DNA from: Firmicutes bacterium UBA5286
Lineage (GTDB): Bacteria > Bacillota > Proteinivoracia > UBA4975
Assembly: GCA_002408465.1 (NCBI GenBank)
Contig: DHSM01000028.1
Location: 68,819-132,818 of the forward strand
DNA: 64,000 bases
Direction of reading: 5' to 3'
Shown: positions 8,290 through 16,424 of the stretch, piece after piece
How positions within the stretch are numbered: the first letter of the stretch is position 1
How the letters are laid out: every line of letters begins with the position of its first letter
Notes under the pieces: generated by a model
Databases searched by the model: none
Told to the model about the DNA's origin: nothing
Seen by the model: the letters and a program-made list of their open reading frames with translations, nothing else
Translations under genes and position numbers: made by a program

Positions 8290-8631
8290 CTAACCCCGAT
8301 TGCCATGCCTATGCCGATGGCAGCCCCGGCCGCAGGCTAGTCCCTGGCAGAGCTGATAGTCCCCGCCCTCAATTCTCAGGATCTTACCATTGACAAGAGA
8401 CTGGGCGATTTTTGCCCTGGCCTGGGCATAAATGCCCTGGACTGTTGTGCGGGCAATTTGCATTTGCCCGGCGCACTCTTCCTGAGTAAAGCCTTCCAAA
8501 TCAATAAGGCGAATGGCCTCATATTCATCTACAGTCATGATGACGGCTCCCTCAGATGAAGAATCCAGAGGACCAAACCGGCTGACCCTGGGCAGACAGC
8601 AGACATTCCGCCACTTTCTTGGTCTGGGCAT
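8290..8631 (-). CDS. DUF134 family DNA-binding protein
   Basis: A 113-residue protein of the DUF134/UPF0251 family. MPRPRKWRNVCCLP is the family N-terminus. A sigma-like helix-turn-helix follows: VDEYEAIRLIDLEGFTQEECAGQM, then IARTTVQGIYAQARAKIAQSLV. The C-terminus is Cys/His/Arg-rich (CQGLACGRGCHRHRHG), suggesting metal binding. The ATG is preceded by GGAGGTGAG. It lies between DUF5320 and Mrp genes. As the only DNA-binding protein of the operon it is the natural candidate to bind the twin palindromes at the operon promoter, which is inference. Confidence 0.88.
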   Translation of the reverse strand: MPRPRKWRNVCCLPRVSRFGPLDSSSEGAVIMTVDEYEAIRLIDLEGFTQEECAGQMQIARTTVQGIYAQARAKIAQSLVNGKILRIEGGDYQLCQGLACGRGCHRHRHGNRG

Positions 8632-8652
8632 ATTCTCACCTCCATTACTTGC

Positions 8653-8682
8653 AAGTAACAGGGGTGAAGCCCCCTGTTACTT
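8653..8682 (-). promoter_or_regulatory. Intercistronic hairpin between DUF5320 and DUF134 genes
   Basis: Twelve-base arms AAGTAACAGGGG and CCCCTGTTACTT enclose a six-base loop and overlap the DUF5320 stop codon. No T-run follows, so it is more likely an mRNA-stabilising or partial attenuating hairpin than a full terminator. Confidence 0.55.
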
Positions 8683-8946
8683 ATCCTCCCCAGATAAATC
8701 CTCTAATTGCTTATTGAGCAAATTTAGTCTGGTTTGAAGTTCTTGTTTTTGCAGCTCTAAAATTTCTTTGTCCCCGGCCACGGGAAATCTATAAGGCGCA
8801 CAGCACCTGCCAAACCCTCTGCGGCGGCCAAGTCCCATTCCGTAACCCTGACTGAAACCCACTGGAGTAGCGCCGGCACACACTCCCAAACCTCTTCCGG
8901 TCATTGCACCACGGCCCAAAGGACCAGTTCCATCTCCACCTGGCAT
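8677..8946 (-). CDS. DUF5320 family protein
   Basis: An 89-residue protein. The N-terminal half is Gly/Arg-rich with the family pattern MPGGDGTGPLGRGAMTGRG and RRRGFGRC. The C-terminal part, LELQKQELQTRLNLLNKQLEDL, is a short coiled coil. DUF5320 genes are commonly found with Mrp and NifX-like genes in anaerobes; no biochemical function is established. It is the first gene of the operon, with GGGAGG before the ATG. Confidence 0.8.
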   Translation of the reverse strand: MPGGDGTGPLGRGAMTGRGLGVCAGATPVGFSQGYGMGLGRRRGFGRCCAPYRFPVAGDKEILELQKQELQTRLNLLNKQLEDLSGEDK

Positions 8947-8969
8947 ATTGACACCTCCCTAAAAGTTAA

Positions 8970-8981
8970 TGACATATGTCA
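8970..8981. promoter_or_regulatory. Operator palindrome, promoter-distal copy
   Basis: TGACATATGTCA is a perfect 12-base palindrome just downstream of the predicted transcription start of the DUF5320 operon. An identical copy lies 38 bases away. Confidence 0.65.
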
Positions 8982-8992
8982 TCCACATCCTT

Positions 8993-9020
8993 ATCATACT
9001 CCATTGGTGACATATGTCAA
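8993..9020 (-). promoter_or_regulatory. Promoter of the DUF5320-DUF134-Mrp-NifX operon
   Basis: On the minus strand TTGACA (9020-9015) and TATGAT (8998-8993) are separated by 16 bases. The -35 box lies inside the upstream palindrome. Confidence 0.75.
9008..9019. promoter_or_regulatory. Operator palindrome overlapping the -35 box
   Basis: TGACATATGTCA, identical to the copy at 8970-8981, overlaps the -35 hexamer. A bound protein would block RNA polymerase, so repression is the likely outcome. Confidence 0.65.
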
Positions 9021-9067
9021 TAACTATTCTTTTTTCAGGGTGTGAAAATTGCCCGCATTTACTGCAC

Positions 9068-10603
9068 CTACATAAAGGGAGCGAAAACTCTCAGCACATC
9101 CTGTACTAAGCGGAGGAAGGCGTTGCCCCGGCAGTCCTCCAGGGTAATGCGGTGGCATTTTTCCAGGGTCTTAAGAAAGTCTTCCTTGACCTGCTGCACC
9201 GCCCGGGTTTTATACATCCATACCCCGCATTCAAAATGGAGATAGAGGCTGCGGAAATCCAGATTGGCTGTGCCTACAGTAGCCACCTTGTCATCGGAGA
9301 CAAAGGTTTTGGAATGAATAAAGCCAATAGAATATTCATAGATTTTGACCCCTGCCTTAATCAGGTCACGGTAGTACGAGCGGGTAGTGACATGAACAAA
9401 TTTCTTATCCCAGTGATGGGGGGTGACAATCCGTACATCCACCCCTGCCTTGGCCGCCAGGGCCAGAGCCGAGAGCATGGTGTCATCAATTATCAGGTAG
9501 GGCGAATTGATGTACAGATAATCTTTGGCACCGGTAATAATCTCCATATACACATGCTCGCTGACATGCTCATTGTCAATGGGGCTGTCAGCATAGGGCA
9601 GCACCCAGCCGTCGGAGGAAACAGGGCAATCCTCATTCTGCCAGGGCCGGAATTGAGCGTAATCTTCTTTTGCGTTGGTGGTCATGGCCCACATCTGCAA
9701 AAACATCAGGGTCATACTCCAGGCCGCTTCTCCTTTGAGCATAACAGCGGCATCCTTCCAATGCCCAAATCTCTCCACGGCGTTTATATATTCATCTGCC
9801 AAGTTGACGCCACCGGTAAATGCCACCTCGCCATCGATGACAGCTATCTTGCGGTGGTCCCGGTTGTTTTGCAAGGTCGACAGCGCCGGCCGGAATTTAT
9901 TAAAGGCAACGCATTTAATGCCATATTCCGCCAGGACCCTGGGATAGTGCTGGGGAAGGCGGAGCAGGCAGCCCATATCGTCATACATAAAGCGGACTTC
10001 AACTCCCGCTTTTGCCTTCTCCTTTAATATATCAAGGATCGAATTCCACATCAGGCCTTCTTCGACAATGAAATATTCAAGAAAAATATAGCGCCGGGCC
10101 TTCTTCAGTTCCCGGAGGAGGACTTCAAACTTTACCTCTCCCGGCGTCAGATATTCCGTCATGGTATGCCGGTAGACAGGAAAGCCTGCATATTCCTGCA
10201 AGTAGCGCACCTGGCGCAGGCATTCCCTTGATTCCTGCGTTATTTGAGGGAGCACATCCTCCCGGGGGGCTAAGAGCGGCTGAGTTTCCCGGACAATGCC
10301 TTCCATCTGGCGTTTGGCCTTTCTGGTAGTGGACTGAAAGTAAAAGAGCAGGTAGAACAACCCCCCGAAAATAGGAAAGACGAGGATGAGGAAGACCCAG
10401 GATAATTTATAAGCGGGTTTGTCTTTTTTGTTAAAGATGAAAAACACCACTAGAATACTGACCAGCGAGAGAATGACCCTGATGATGTCATAATATTTAA
10501 TTGAGGTGGTGACAAAAAGAAAGAGCAGGACCAACTGCAGCACAATCAAAATGGAGACTAATACACGCTGGGAAAAAATTAGCCTGATTGCTTTATAAAA
10601 CAA
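9068..10603 (-). CDS. cls: Cardiolipin synthase
   Basis: A 511-residue membrane enzyme that condenses two phosphatidylglycerols into cardiolipin and glycerol. Two or three N-terminal membrane segments (about 10-35, 40-55 and 66-88) precede two phospholipase D domains. The HKD motifs are HRKIAVIDGEVAFTGG near 248 and HSKTFVSDDKVATVGTANLD near 428. Length and layout match bacterial ClsA-type enzymes. The start is a TTG at 10603 behind GGAGGGAG. It appears monocistronic. Confidence 0.93.
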   Translation of the reverse strand: MFYKAIRLIFSQRVLVSILIVLQLVLLFLFVTTSIKYYDIIRVILSLVSILVVFFIFNKKDKPAYKLSWVFLILVFPIFGGLFYLLFYFQSTTRKAKRQMEGIVRETQPLLAPREDVLPQITQESRECLRQVRYLQEYAGFPVYRHTMTEYLTPGEVKFEVLLRELKKARRYIFLEYFIVEEGLMWNSILDILKEKAKAGVEVRFMYDDMGCLLRLPQHYPRVLAEYGIKCVAFNKFRPALSTLQNNRDHRKIAVIDGEVAFTGGVNLADEYINAVERFGHWKDAAVMLKGEAAWSMTLMFLQMWAMTTNAKEDYAQFRPWQNEDCPVSSDGWVLPYADSPIDNEHVSEHVYMEIITGAKDYLYINSPYLIIDDTMLSALALAAKAGVDVRIVTPHHWDKKFVHVTTRSYYRDLIKAGVKIYEYSIGFIHSKTFVSDDKVATVGTANLDFRSLYLHFECGVWMYKTRAVQQVKEDFLKTLEKCHRITLEDCRGNAFLRLVQDVLRVFAPFM

Positions 10604-10855
10604 ATTCGCTCCCTCCTCTGTCCCCGTCTCAATACTTGCTAATAGTATTTATAATACCATATTCAAAATGACAAATGGCAATTCCCCTGTCCGCAAAGAC
10701 AGACTAAGTATACTATATTGTTTTGACATGCAAAAATACTTGTGGTGGCATTAAATTGTAAATACTTAGGCAGATTATTTTTACTGTTGAGAAAACAACA
10801 TCTGGATGAATGTAATACTATTATTGGAAATACCGTTCTGTAAGGAGGTCAAAAA

Positions 10856-11237
10856 GTGATGATGAATAAGCGCTGTCTTATCAGTATCATATTGATTATA
10901 ATCAGTCGTTAATTAGTTGGAAGTTCTTGCCGCCACCAGGACCAAGAACACCTACTATATCCTGGATTCCGGGAGAATTGCCGAAATCGCTGCCCTGGGC
11001 GAATCCTTTGAGCCCATGTTCGGCAGGTACCTGTGGGATGGGCGGACACTATACGGTTATGTGGGCACCTGGTATCATGACGGCCTTGGCAGTCACCTGT
11101 TTAGCTATGATGTTCTAACCGGTCAATTGACGCACACCGGCATTATCTTTACCCTGGAACCTGATATGTTGGCAATATCAAAATCAACAGTATCGGAACC
11201 GGGCAGCAGCATTATTTTGCACAAACTCAAGAAATAG
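10856..11237 (+). pseudogene. Decayed gene for a secreted protein
   Basis: AAGGAGG precedes GTGATGATG at 10856, and the frame encodes a basic-hydrophobic N-terminus (MNKRCLISIILIIIS) that stops at 10910. From 10917 another frame is open for about 106 codons (for example YYILDSGRIAEIAALG and GSHLFSYDVLTGQL) and ends at 11237. The second part reads like blades of a secreted beta-propeller. A signal peptide in one frame followed by a protein body in another, without a start of its own, suggests deletion plus frameshift. The family was not recognised. Confidence 0.55.
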
Positions 11238-11251
11238 CCCGGATTCTCTTT

Positions 11252-12334
11252 TTAACTCACTTCTATTCTTACAATCTCCGAACTGGAGCCCAACCTTAGC
11301 GGCGGCCCCCAGGTGCCGGTACCCGATGAAATATAAATATGGGAATCTCCCAAGGCGTGCAGCCCGTAGGCATAGCGGTAGACCAGATGGACCAAGAGAT
11401 TGAGCGGCAGTATCTGCCCCTGGTGAGTATGACCGGAAAGCTGCAAGTCGATGCCCAGCTTAGCAGTTTTCTTAAAGCCTACAGGATGATGAATCAGTAA
11501 GATGTTATAATCCCCGGCCTTGGCGGCGGTCAGGAACCCCCGGATATTATCCTCTGTCTGGGAATCAATCCCCGTAATCTTGCCTCCCATACCTGCTAAA
11601 TTAACACCCTCTGTTACCTTTAGGAATTGACCGTCGGCCACAATAATCCCAGCCGCCTGGCAAAATTGTCTAAAGTGCTCAATACCTTGGTAGTATTCAT
11701 GGTTTCCCGAGACGGCATAAACGCCGTCTTTTGTTTTCAGGCTTTTAAACGCGGGGATGAATTTAGCCATGCCCTCATAGGTATCGTCGGCCAGATCGCC
11801 GGTGACTACGACTATGTCAGCCTCCAGACTGTTGACTTGGGCAATAACTTTCTCCAGCCATTTTAGGGAAGTCTGAGGGCCCAGATGGAGATCGGAAAGA
11901 TGCACTATGCTAAAGGGTCTCGCCAGTTTCCTATGCTTAATGCTGATATCCTTGATTTCCGGTCCCCGCCAGGCCTTGACCGCGGACCAAAGAGTCAAGA
12001 CAATGATTATTCCTATGGCCGGCGCTTGGCTCCGAATAGGCAGGAACAGGGAAAGCAAATCTTTGACTACAAATACCGCCACAGAGATGGACAGGACGCC
12101 CAGCCAAAGGGCGCCCAAGCAAGCGAGGAGAGGCAGCTTCAGCCGGGAGCGAAACAACTGGCTGACGGGATAAGCGCAGGCCAAAAGGATAAACAACGTC
12201 TGTGCTAAGAGGGAAATACCTGGTGAGGCAGGAATTGCCTGCACCAGGTTAAAGTAGACATAGTAATTCAGCCCGCCGTATGCTGCCAGAAACACTATTA
12301 GAAATAAGCTTATCTCTGCTATCCTTTTGACCAT
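11252..12334 (-). CDS. Membrane-anchored metallophosphoesterase (YaeI/YkuE-like)
   Basis: A 360-residue protein with about four N-terminal membrane segments (residues 1-115) followed by a calcineurin-like phosphoesterase domain. All metal-binding motifs are present: HLSDLHLGP near 143, GDLADD near 180, GNHEYY near 211, IHHPVG near 285 and GHTHQGQ near 303. Family members hydrolyse phosphodiester or pyrophosphate bonds, including lipid substrates, on the outer or inner membrane face. The ATG at 12334 lies close behind GGAAGG. The substrate is unknown. Confidence 0.88.
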   Translation of the reverse strand: MVKRIAEISLFLIVFLAAYGGLNYYVYFNLVQAIPASPGISLLAQTLFILLACAYPVSQLFRSRLKLPLLACLGALWLGVLSISVAVFVVKDLLSLFLPIRSQAPAIGIIIVLTLWSAVKAWRGPEIKDISIKHRKLARPFSIVHLSDLHLGPQTSLKWLEKVIAQVNSLEADIVVVTGDLADDTYEGMAKFIPAFKSLKTKDGVYAVSGNHEYYQGIEHFRQFCQAAGIIVADGQFLKVTEGVNLAGMGGKITGIDSQTEDNIRGFLTAAKAGDYNILLIHHPVGFKKTAKLGIDLQLSGHTHQGQILPLNLLVHLVYRYAYGLHALGDSHIYISSGTGTWGPPLRLGSSSEIVRIEVS

Positions 12335-12347
12335 TGCCTTCCTCCCT

Positions 12348-12378
12348 GGGACAAAAAGAACCGTCCCCTTTGTCCCAT
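12348..12378. repeat. Palindromic repeat related to the dispersed family (variant)
   Basis: TGGGACAAA at one end pairs with TTTGTCCCA at the other, enclosing GAACCGTCCCC. The layout matches the dispersed repeats but the outer arm is GGGACA instead of GCGACA. It lies between the peptidase stop and the phosphoesterase start. Confidence 0.5.
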
Positions 12379-13814
12379 TAACTTTTCAACAGCATGCAGA
12401 TGAAGAATTGGACTGTAATTTCAATCTTGCTCAGGGGAATGCGCTCGTTGCTGCCGTGGATCATTTTCCGCTCTTCGGCAGAGAGCTCCATGGCGCAAAA
12501 GCGCAGGACATTGGGACAGATCCGGGTAAAGTGTCTGGAGTCTGTGCATGCCAGCATCATGTACGGGGAGACCAGTGTTCCTGGCCACACCTGGCGAATT
12601 CCTTCCTCCAAGCGCTGCCAAGGCTCTGTCCCAACTGTAGAAAATGGCATGACTTCGATGGCATTGACCGCCTCAATTTCCACTGCATCATTGCCTATCC
12701 TCTGCTTTAGGGCGGCAATAACAGAATCCTTGGTATCCCCCTCCATCATTCTCACATCCGCTTCGACGCTGGCCGCCGCAGGAAAGACATTGACGGTATC
12801 ACTGGCTTTCATTTTCGTAAAGGCCACGGTGGTGCGGACCAAGGCGTTAAATTCGCCGCCCATTTTTTTGGTGGCCAGGTTTAGCAGCGACCCAAACAGC
12901 TTCAGATTTGCAAAAACCAGTTTTAAGCCGAAACCGGCATGGCGGCCGAGAATGTCAAACATCTCCCGGGCGGGACCAGCCATGTGGAATCTAAAGGGCT
13001 TATTTTCAACGGCGCAGACAGCCCTGGCCAAGATGCCTATGGGAGTGCGGGGCGGCGGCGAAGAGGCATGGCCGCCTTTGCTCTTGACAGTGAATCTCAG
13101 GTGCAGCTTCCCCTTTTCGCCGGTGCCCACCAGGGCACATTTTTCTTGCACCCCGGGAACTGCCCCCTGGACGATGGCGCCGCCTTCATCCAAAACCATA
13201 TGGGGTGTGATTCCATTGGCTGCAAGATAGTCCACTATGTCTGATGCGCTGGCGCCGTTAGTCTCTTCGTCTCCGGAAAAGGAAAGATAGATGTCGTTTG
13301 CGGGGACAAATCCCTGGGCCAGGAGGTACTCCGCCCCCTCCAAAATTGCGCACAATGTGCCCTTGGTATCCAGGGTCCCCCGCCCCCACAAAAAGCCGTC
13401 TTTAATTATCCCGGCAAAGGGCGGCTGCTCCCAGGCCTCTTCTTCAGCAGGGACCACATCGTAATGGGCCATGTACACCGTGGGTTTCTCAGAGCTCTTT
13501 CCCGGCCAATGGTAGAGAAGCCCAGTCCTGCCGATGCGCTGAAACTGACAATATTGATGCACTAAGGGATAGCATTCCCGCAGCAAGGCCCGGAACTTCT
13601 CAAATTCCCCTTCAGCTTCAAGACTGGTATCTAAATATGATACCGTCTTGCACCGAATCATCCGGGTCAAATTTTGTACTGCCCTGTCCCGGTCCACTTC
13701 CACGGCAAAGGGAGGGATCTCTTTCATTGGATAGGGGCGGAAGAACAGAGCCCGGATCAGGATGAAGGCCAACAGCAATACTAAGGCTGCACCGATAAAG
13801 ATTAGTATCTCCAT
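12378..13814 (-). CDS. M20 family metallopeptidase (PM20D1/carboxypeptidase S-like)
   Basis: A 478-residue zinc amidohydrolase with one N-terminal membrane segment (about 3-25). Metal ligands are visible in YMAHYDVVPA near 115, WGRGTLDTKG near 144, FSGDEETNG near 180, and a late TDSRHF segment. The dimerisation insert lies between about 240 and 370. The family removes C-terminal or N-acyl amino acids from peptides. It is the last gene of a unit with the two membrane proteins upstream (15 bases apart), suggesting that a peptide or amino-acid derivative is moved and hydrolysed together; that link is inference. Confidence 0.87.
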   Translation of the reverse strand: MEILIFIGAALVLLLAFILIRALFFRPYPMKEIPPFAVEVDRDRAVQNLTRMIRCKTVSYLDTSLEAEGEFEKFRALLRECYPLVHQYCQFQRIGRTGLLYHWPGKSSEKPTVYMAHYDVVPAEEEAWEQPPFAGIIKDGFLWGRGTLDTKGTLCAILEGAEYLLAQGFVPANDIYLSFSGDEETNGASASDIVDYLAANGITPHMVLDEGGAIVQGAVPGVQEKCALVGTGEKGKLHLRFTVKSKGGHASSPPPRTPIGILARAVCAVENKPFRFHMAGPAREMFDILGRHAGFGLKLVFANLKLFGSLLNLATKKMGGEFNALVRTTVAFTKMKASDTVNVFPAAASVEADVRMMEGDTKDSVIAALKQRIGNDAVEIEAVNAIEVMPFSTVGTEPWQRLEEGIRQVWPGTLVSPYMMLACTDSRHFTRICPNVLRFCAMELSAEERKMIHGSNERIPLSKIEITVQFFICMLLKS

Positions 13815-13829
13815 GCAATTCCCCCCTAT

Positions 13830-14483
13830 TTACAGAAAACCTTTTTTGTATAATATCCTCGCTGCCACTATGGCAATAATTGCCCCTACCGGCACCAGGA
13901 CGCTGACAGAATTGGCCAGAGAAGGCACCGAGATAAACAGCACCAGCATAAACACAAGAGGAGCCAGGGCAATCTTCCAGTTCTTCGAGATAAACACCAC
14001 GGCCAGAGCGCCAAAAAGAGAAGGCAGGATATTGGCAAAGGCCGGGGCCAGCACCTCCGATTCCAATATAGGCTGCAGCTGGGAAAGCAGGAGCACCCCG
14101 ACGAAAATAATCACGGTGGTGACAATAGAGGAAACAGCAATAGAAATGGTGGAAATCAGCTCACCCTTTTCGGTGCCAGGTTTTACTTTTGCCACTTCCA
14201 TGGCGCTGAGGGCGCAGGGGACCTTGAGGTTTGTCAGGTTGCCGGTGACAAACCCCAGGTAAGAGCCGCCGGAGCCCAACATGGGTGAAAAGGTCAAAGC
14301 TTCAATTGCGCCTACAGTCCAGAATATTGGCGCCACCCCCAGCAGACCTTTGAGCAATGACATGGGGCTGGGCCAGGCTCCATAGTAAATGCTGGCCGCC
14401 AAGGGGTAAAGGATAAACATGACTATGGCCAGGGAACACCAGATTCTGCCCCAGACATGGATTTTCTCACTGTATTTCTTCAT
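13830..14483 (-). CDS. Membrane protein linked to DUF5058
   Basis: A 217-residue protein with about six hydrophobic segments. It has a notable acidic turn GTEKGELISTISIAVSS and a segment SPMLGSGGSYLGFVTGNLTNLKVP, where Gly-rich turns might line a transport path. It begins 11 bases after the upstream DUF5058 gene stop, with GGAGAG before the ATG. Pairing of these two small membrane proteins with a peptidase suggests the two halves of a transporter. No family name is certain. Confidence 0.65.
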   Translation of the reverse strand: MKKYSEKIHVWGRIWCSLAIVMFILYPLAASIYYGAWPSPMSLLKGLLGVAPIFWTVGAIEALTFSPMLGSGGSYLGFVTGNLTNLKVPCALSAMEVAKVKPGTEKGELISTISIAVSSIVTTVIIFVGVLLLSQLQPILESEVLAPAFANILPSLFGALAVVFISKNWKIALAPLVFMLVLFISVPSLANSVSVLVPVGAIIAIVAARILYKKGFL

Positions 14484-14494
14484 CTACTCTCCTC

Positions 14495-15220
14495 CTATCC
14501 CAACAACCTTGTAATGGGGATGGACAGGGCCATTGCCCCCAGCATGCTGATGGGCAGGGCATAATCCTCCATCCACTTTACCTTGAGAACCCGGACAAAG
14601 AAACCGCAGATCAGCATAATCAGGGAAGAAATCAACATGACAAAGACCGGAATCCAGCCTTTAAGGCCGATTGTAACGTCGGCAAAGATCATCCCCAAAA
14701 ACGCCGAAATCATGCCCATGAACAGGGCGGTAAGGACAATCTCCCCCCATTTTGTATCCCGCTTTTTCAGGCTCTGGATTCCCCCTTGAATTTTCTTTAA
14801 GAACAGAGTGACAATAATCAGTCCTGAGAGGATTCCCAAAGTCATTACCCAGGCAATAGTGGAATAAACCCTGGGGTCGGTCACTCCTTCAGAAATTGAG
14901 ACTCCAAGGGTAGCGGCTGTAGATGTGGCAGCAGGCAATTCGTAGGTAAGGGCGCCCAGGACGCTGAGCCTCAGCCAGGGCAGGGGCAGGCCCAGGAACT
15001 TGGACAAGGTGATGACCCCCAGGATGATTGCAATAGCCGGGGCCACGGTAAAGGCGGCGCTGCCCCTCACCACCCTTCTCAACACAGAAGCTTCTATCCC
15101 CAACTCCCTGGCCCGAATCCAAGCCTTGCGTAGAAAAAAGACTGACTGGGCAATGACAAAGACAACGATGATGCCGGCAGCGATGAACAAAAACACGCTG
15201 TTGGAGTTAAAATCTCTCAT
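14495..15220 (-). CDS. DUF5058 family membrane protein
   Basis: A 241-residue protein with about six membrane segments. The family-like core reads GSAAFTVAPAIAIILGVITLSKFLGLPLPWLRLS, followed by GALTYELPAATSTAA. The ATG follows AAGGAG at a ten-base spacing. It is the first gene of a unit with a second membrane protein and an M20 peptidase. A structured leader with an intrinsic terminator lies upstream, so expression is probably conditional. The substrate is unknown. Confidence 0.75.
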   Translation of the reverse strand: MRDFNSNSVFLFIAAGIIVVFVIAQSVFFLRKAWIRARELGIEASVLRRVVRGSAAFTVAPAIAIILGVITLSKFLGLPLPWLRLSVLGALTYELPAATSTAATLGVSISEGVTDPRVYSTIAWVMTLGILSGLIIVTLFLKKIQGGIQSLKKRDTKWGEIVLTALFMGMISAFLGMIFADVTIGLKGWIPVFVMLISSLIMLICGFFVRVLKVKWMEDYALPISMLGAMALSIPITRLLG

Positions 15221-15316
15221 TGAACATCCACTCCTTTTCCCTTATAGACCAAGCAAACAGATACAAAGATATTCAAGATGTCACGCTCTTGTTCCTGCTG
15301 CGCTGAATCAGTCGGG

Positions 15317-15350
15317 GAAAAAAAAGGAGCTCCTCTTCTCAGGAGCTCCT
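15317..15350 (-). terminator. Leader terminator upstream of the DUF5058 operon
   Basis: Two identical self-complementary arms AGGAGCTCCT (15325-15334 and 15341-15350) form a 10-bp stem with a six-base loop. On the minus strand eight Ts follow. The hairpin sits between the promoter and the first gene, as an attenuator would. Confidence 0.88.
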
Positions 15351-15555
15351 CCCTTATTCCTTGTCCGCAACACACTCCTGCAAAAACAGCCATGAGGTAC
15401 CTGCCGGCGGATATCCAGGTATAATGCTTCAGTTGCCGGCTATTAAGTAAGCAGCAGCCTGGATTGCTCCAAGCTGCTGCTCTATTAGATAGCCCCAGAT
15501 TGAGTAATACTGATCAGTCTTGTGACTGATTAGATACCTAAGTATTCCGGCTTTC
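15351..15555 (-). promoter_or_regulatory. Structured leader of the DUF5058 operon, class unknown
   Basis: About 205 transcribed bases before the terminator contain several strong hairpins on the minus strand: ATCAGTC-ACAA-GACTGAT closed by AATACT/AGTATT, GCAGCAGC/GCTGCTGC with a 14-base loop, and GCCGGC paired with a second GCCGGC, which competes with an early GCCGG. No T-box (TGGNACCGCG), SAM, lysine, glycine, ykkC or purine consensus was found. The layout is riboswitch-like, but the class is not recognised. Confidence 0.5.
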
Positions 15556-15561
15556 AAAGTA

Positions 15562-15590
15562 ATAATAATACAGGCTATTGTTTTTGTCAA
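15562..15590 (-). promoter_or_regulatory. Promoter of the DUF5058 operon leader
   Basis: On the minus strand TTGACA (15590-15585) and TATTAT (15567-15562) are spaced by 17 bases. It lies about 345 bases before the first gene. Confidence 0.8.
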
Positions 15591-15644
15591 CTCTTGTCTT
15601 AAAAAGCCAAAAAATGTCGAAAAACCGATTATGGTTTTAATGGT

Positions 15645-16082
15645 CTAGGAAAGATCTGAGGTGCAATTTGGACATTTCCGGGCTTCAATATGGATAGTGC
15701 TCTGGCAGAAGGGACAGCTTTTGGTAGTAGGAGTTACAGGAGCGGGCTCTTTTTTAAATCTGTTTAATTGTTTTATTATGACGAAAATACATAATGCGAT
15801 AATCAGGAAGTCGATAATATTGGTGATAAATGACCCATAGTTTAAAGTCGATGCCCCCGCCTCCTTGGCGGCCTCATATGTCGCATATTTATTGCCGTCC
15901 AAACTGATGAACATGTTAGTAAAATCCAGCTTGCCAGTGCCCAGGCTTATTAGCGGCATAATGATATCATTGACCAGGGAAGTGACAATTTTGCCAAACG
16001 CTCCCCCGATAATTACACCGGTAGCTAGGTCGACTACATTGCCCTTCATGGCAAAATCCCTAAATTCCTTTAAAAATGACAT
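15645..16082 (-). CDS. mscL: Large-conductance mechanosensitive channel MscL with zinc-ribbon tail
   Basis: A 145-residue homopentameric channel that opens under membrane tension to release solutes. The N-terminus MSFLKEFRDFAMKGNVVDLATGVIIGGAFGKIV is the typical pore-lining helix with its Gly/Ala pattern, followed by VNDIIMPLI and a second membrane helix near 85-105. The C-terminal tail carries CPFC and CPNC pairs, a zinc-ribbon-like knuckle that ordinary MscL (about 136 residues, helical bundle tail) lacks, although Cys-pair tails occur in some Firmicutes. Confidence 0.95.
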   Translation of the reverse strand: MSFLKEFRDFAMKGNVVDLATGVIIGGAFGKIVTSLVNDIIMPLISLGTGKLDFTNMFISLDGNKYATYEAAKEAGASTLNYGSFITNIIDFLIIALCIFVIIKQLNRFKKEPAPVTPTTKSCPFCQSTIHIEARKCPNCTSDLS

Positions 16083-16275
16083 TAGCTTCCCCCCATTAAT
16101 TTAGATAATCTAAACATATCACAGAATAAATATTTTTTCTTCCGCCAAAGTCCTGTCTCCTCTATGCCGCTGTAGCCAATTTACTCTTGTTGAAAATTTA
16201 TTATCCAAAAGCAGGAGTTTGCAGTTTTAGCAAGACAAGGCAATAATGTCCTGACTAATTAAGGAGAGTGAAAAT

Positions 16276-16377
16276 ATGGCAAAGCTAGATCTTATTGAGG
16301 GTATCGGTCCCATGAATATGGCGAAGTTAAACAAGTTGAAACTTGGATCAAAGAAGCCGTCACCCTTCCCCGCATAA
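16276..16377 (+). pseudogene. Truncated DUF4332/helix-hairpin-helix protein
   Basis: A 33-codon frame starts at an ATG with AAGGAGAG upstream. Its N-terminus MAKLDLIEGIGPMNMAKL matches the start of DUF4332-like proteins (IEGIGPVYAEKL), which normally run past 100 residues. After about 20 codons the similarity is lost and a stop follows. A hairpin terminator lies 20 bases downstream. It may be a stub of a helix-hairpin-helix gene or a short expressed peptide. Confidence 0.5.
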
Positions 16378-16396
16378 TCGAATATTAGAGCCAAAA

Positions 16397-16424
16397 ATAC
16401 CACCTGCGTAGGTGGTATTTCCTT
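16397..16424. terminator. Terminator between a short gene and the cation efflux gene
   Basis: AAATACCACC and GGTGGTATTT form a ten-bp stem with a short loop. T-rich flanks exist on both sides, so it can serve both converging units. Confidence 0.8.

Noticed and set aside
12394..13230. Plus-strand frame opposite the M20 peptidase
   Set aside because: It mirrors the peptidase codons, lacks a domain and lies in a region with all zinc motifs on the other strand.
15351..15555. T-box leader before the DUF5058 operon
   Set aside because: The conserved T-box sequence TGGNACCGCG is absent, and no clear Stem I with an AGTA bulge could be drawn.
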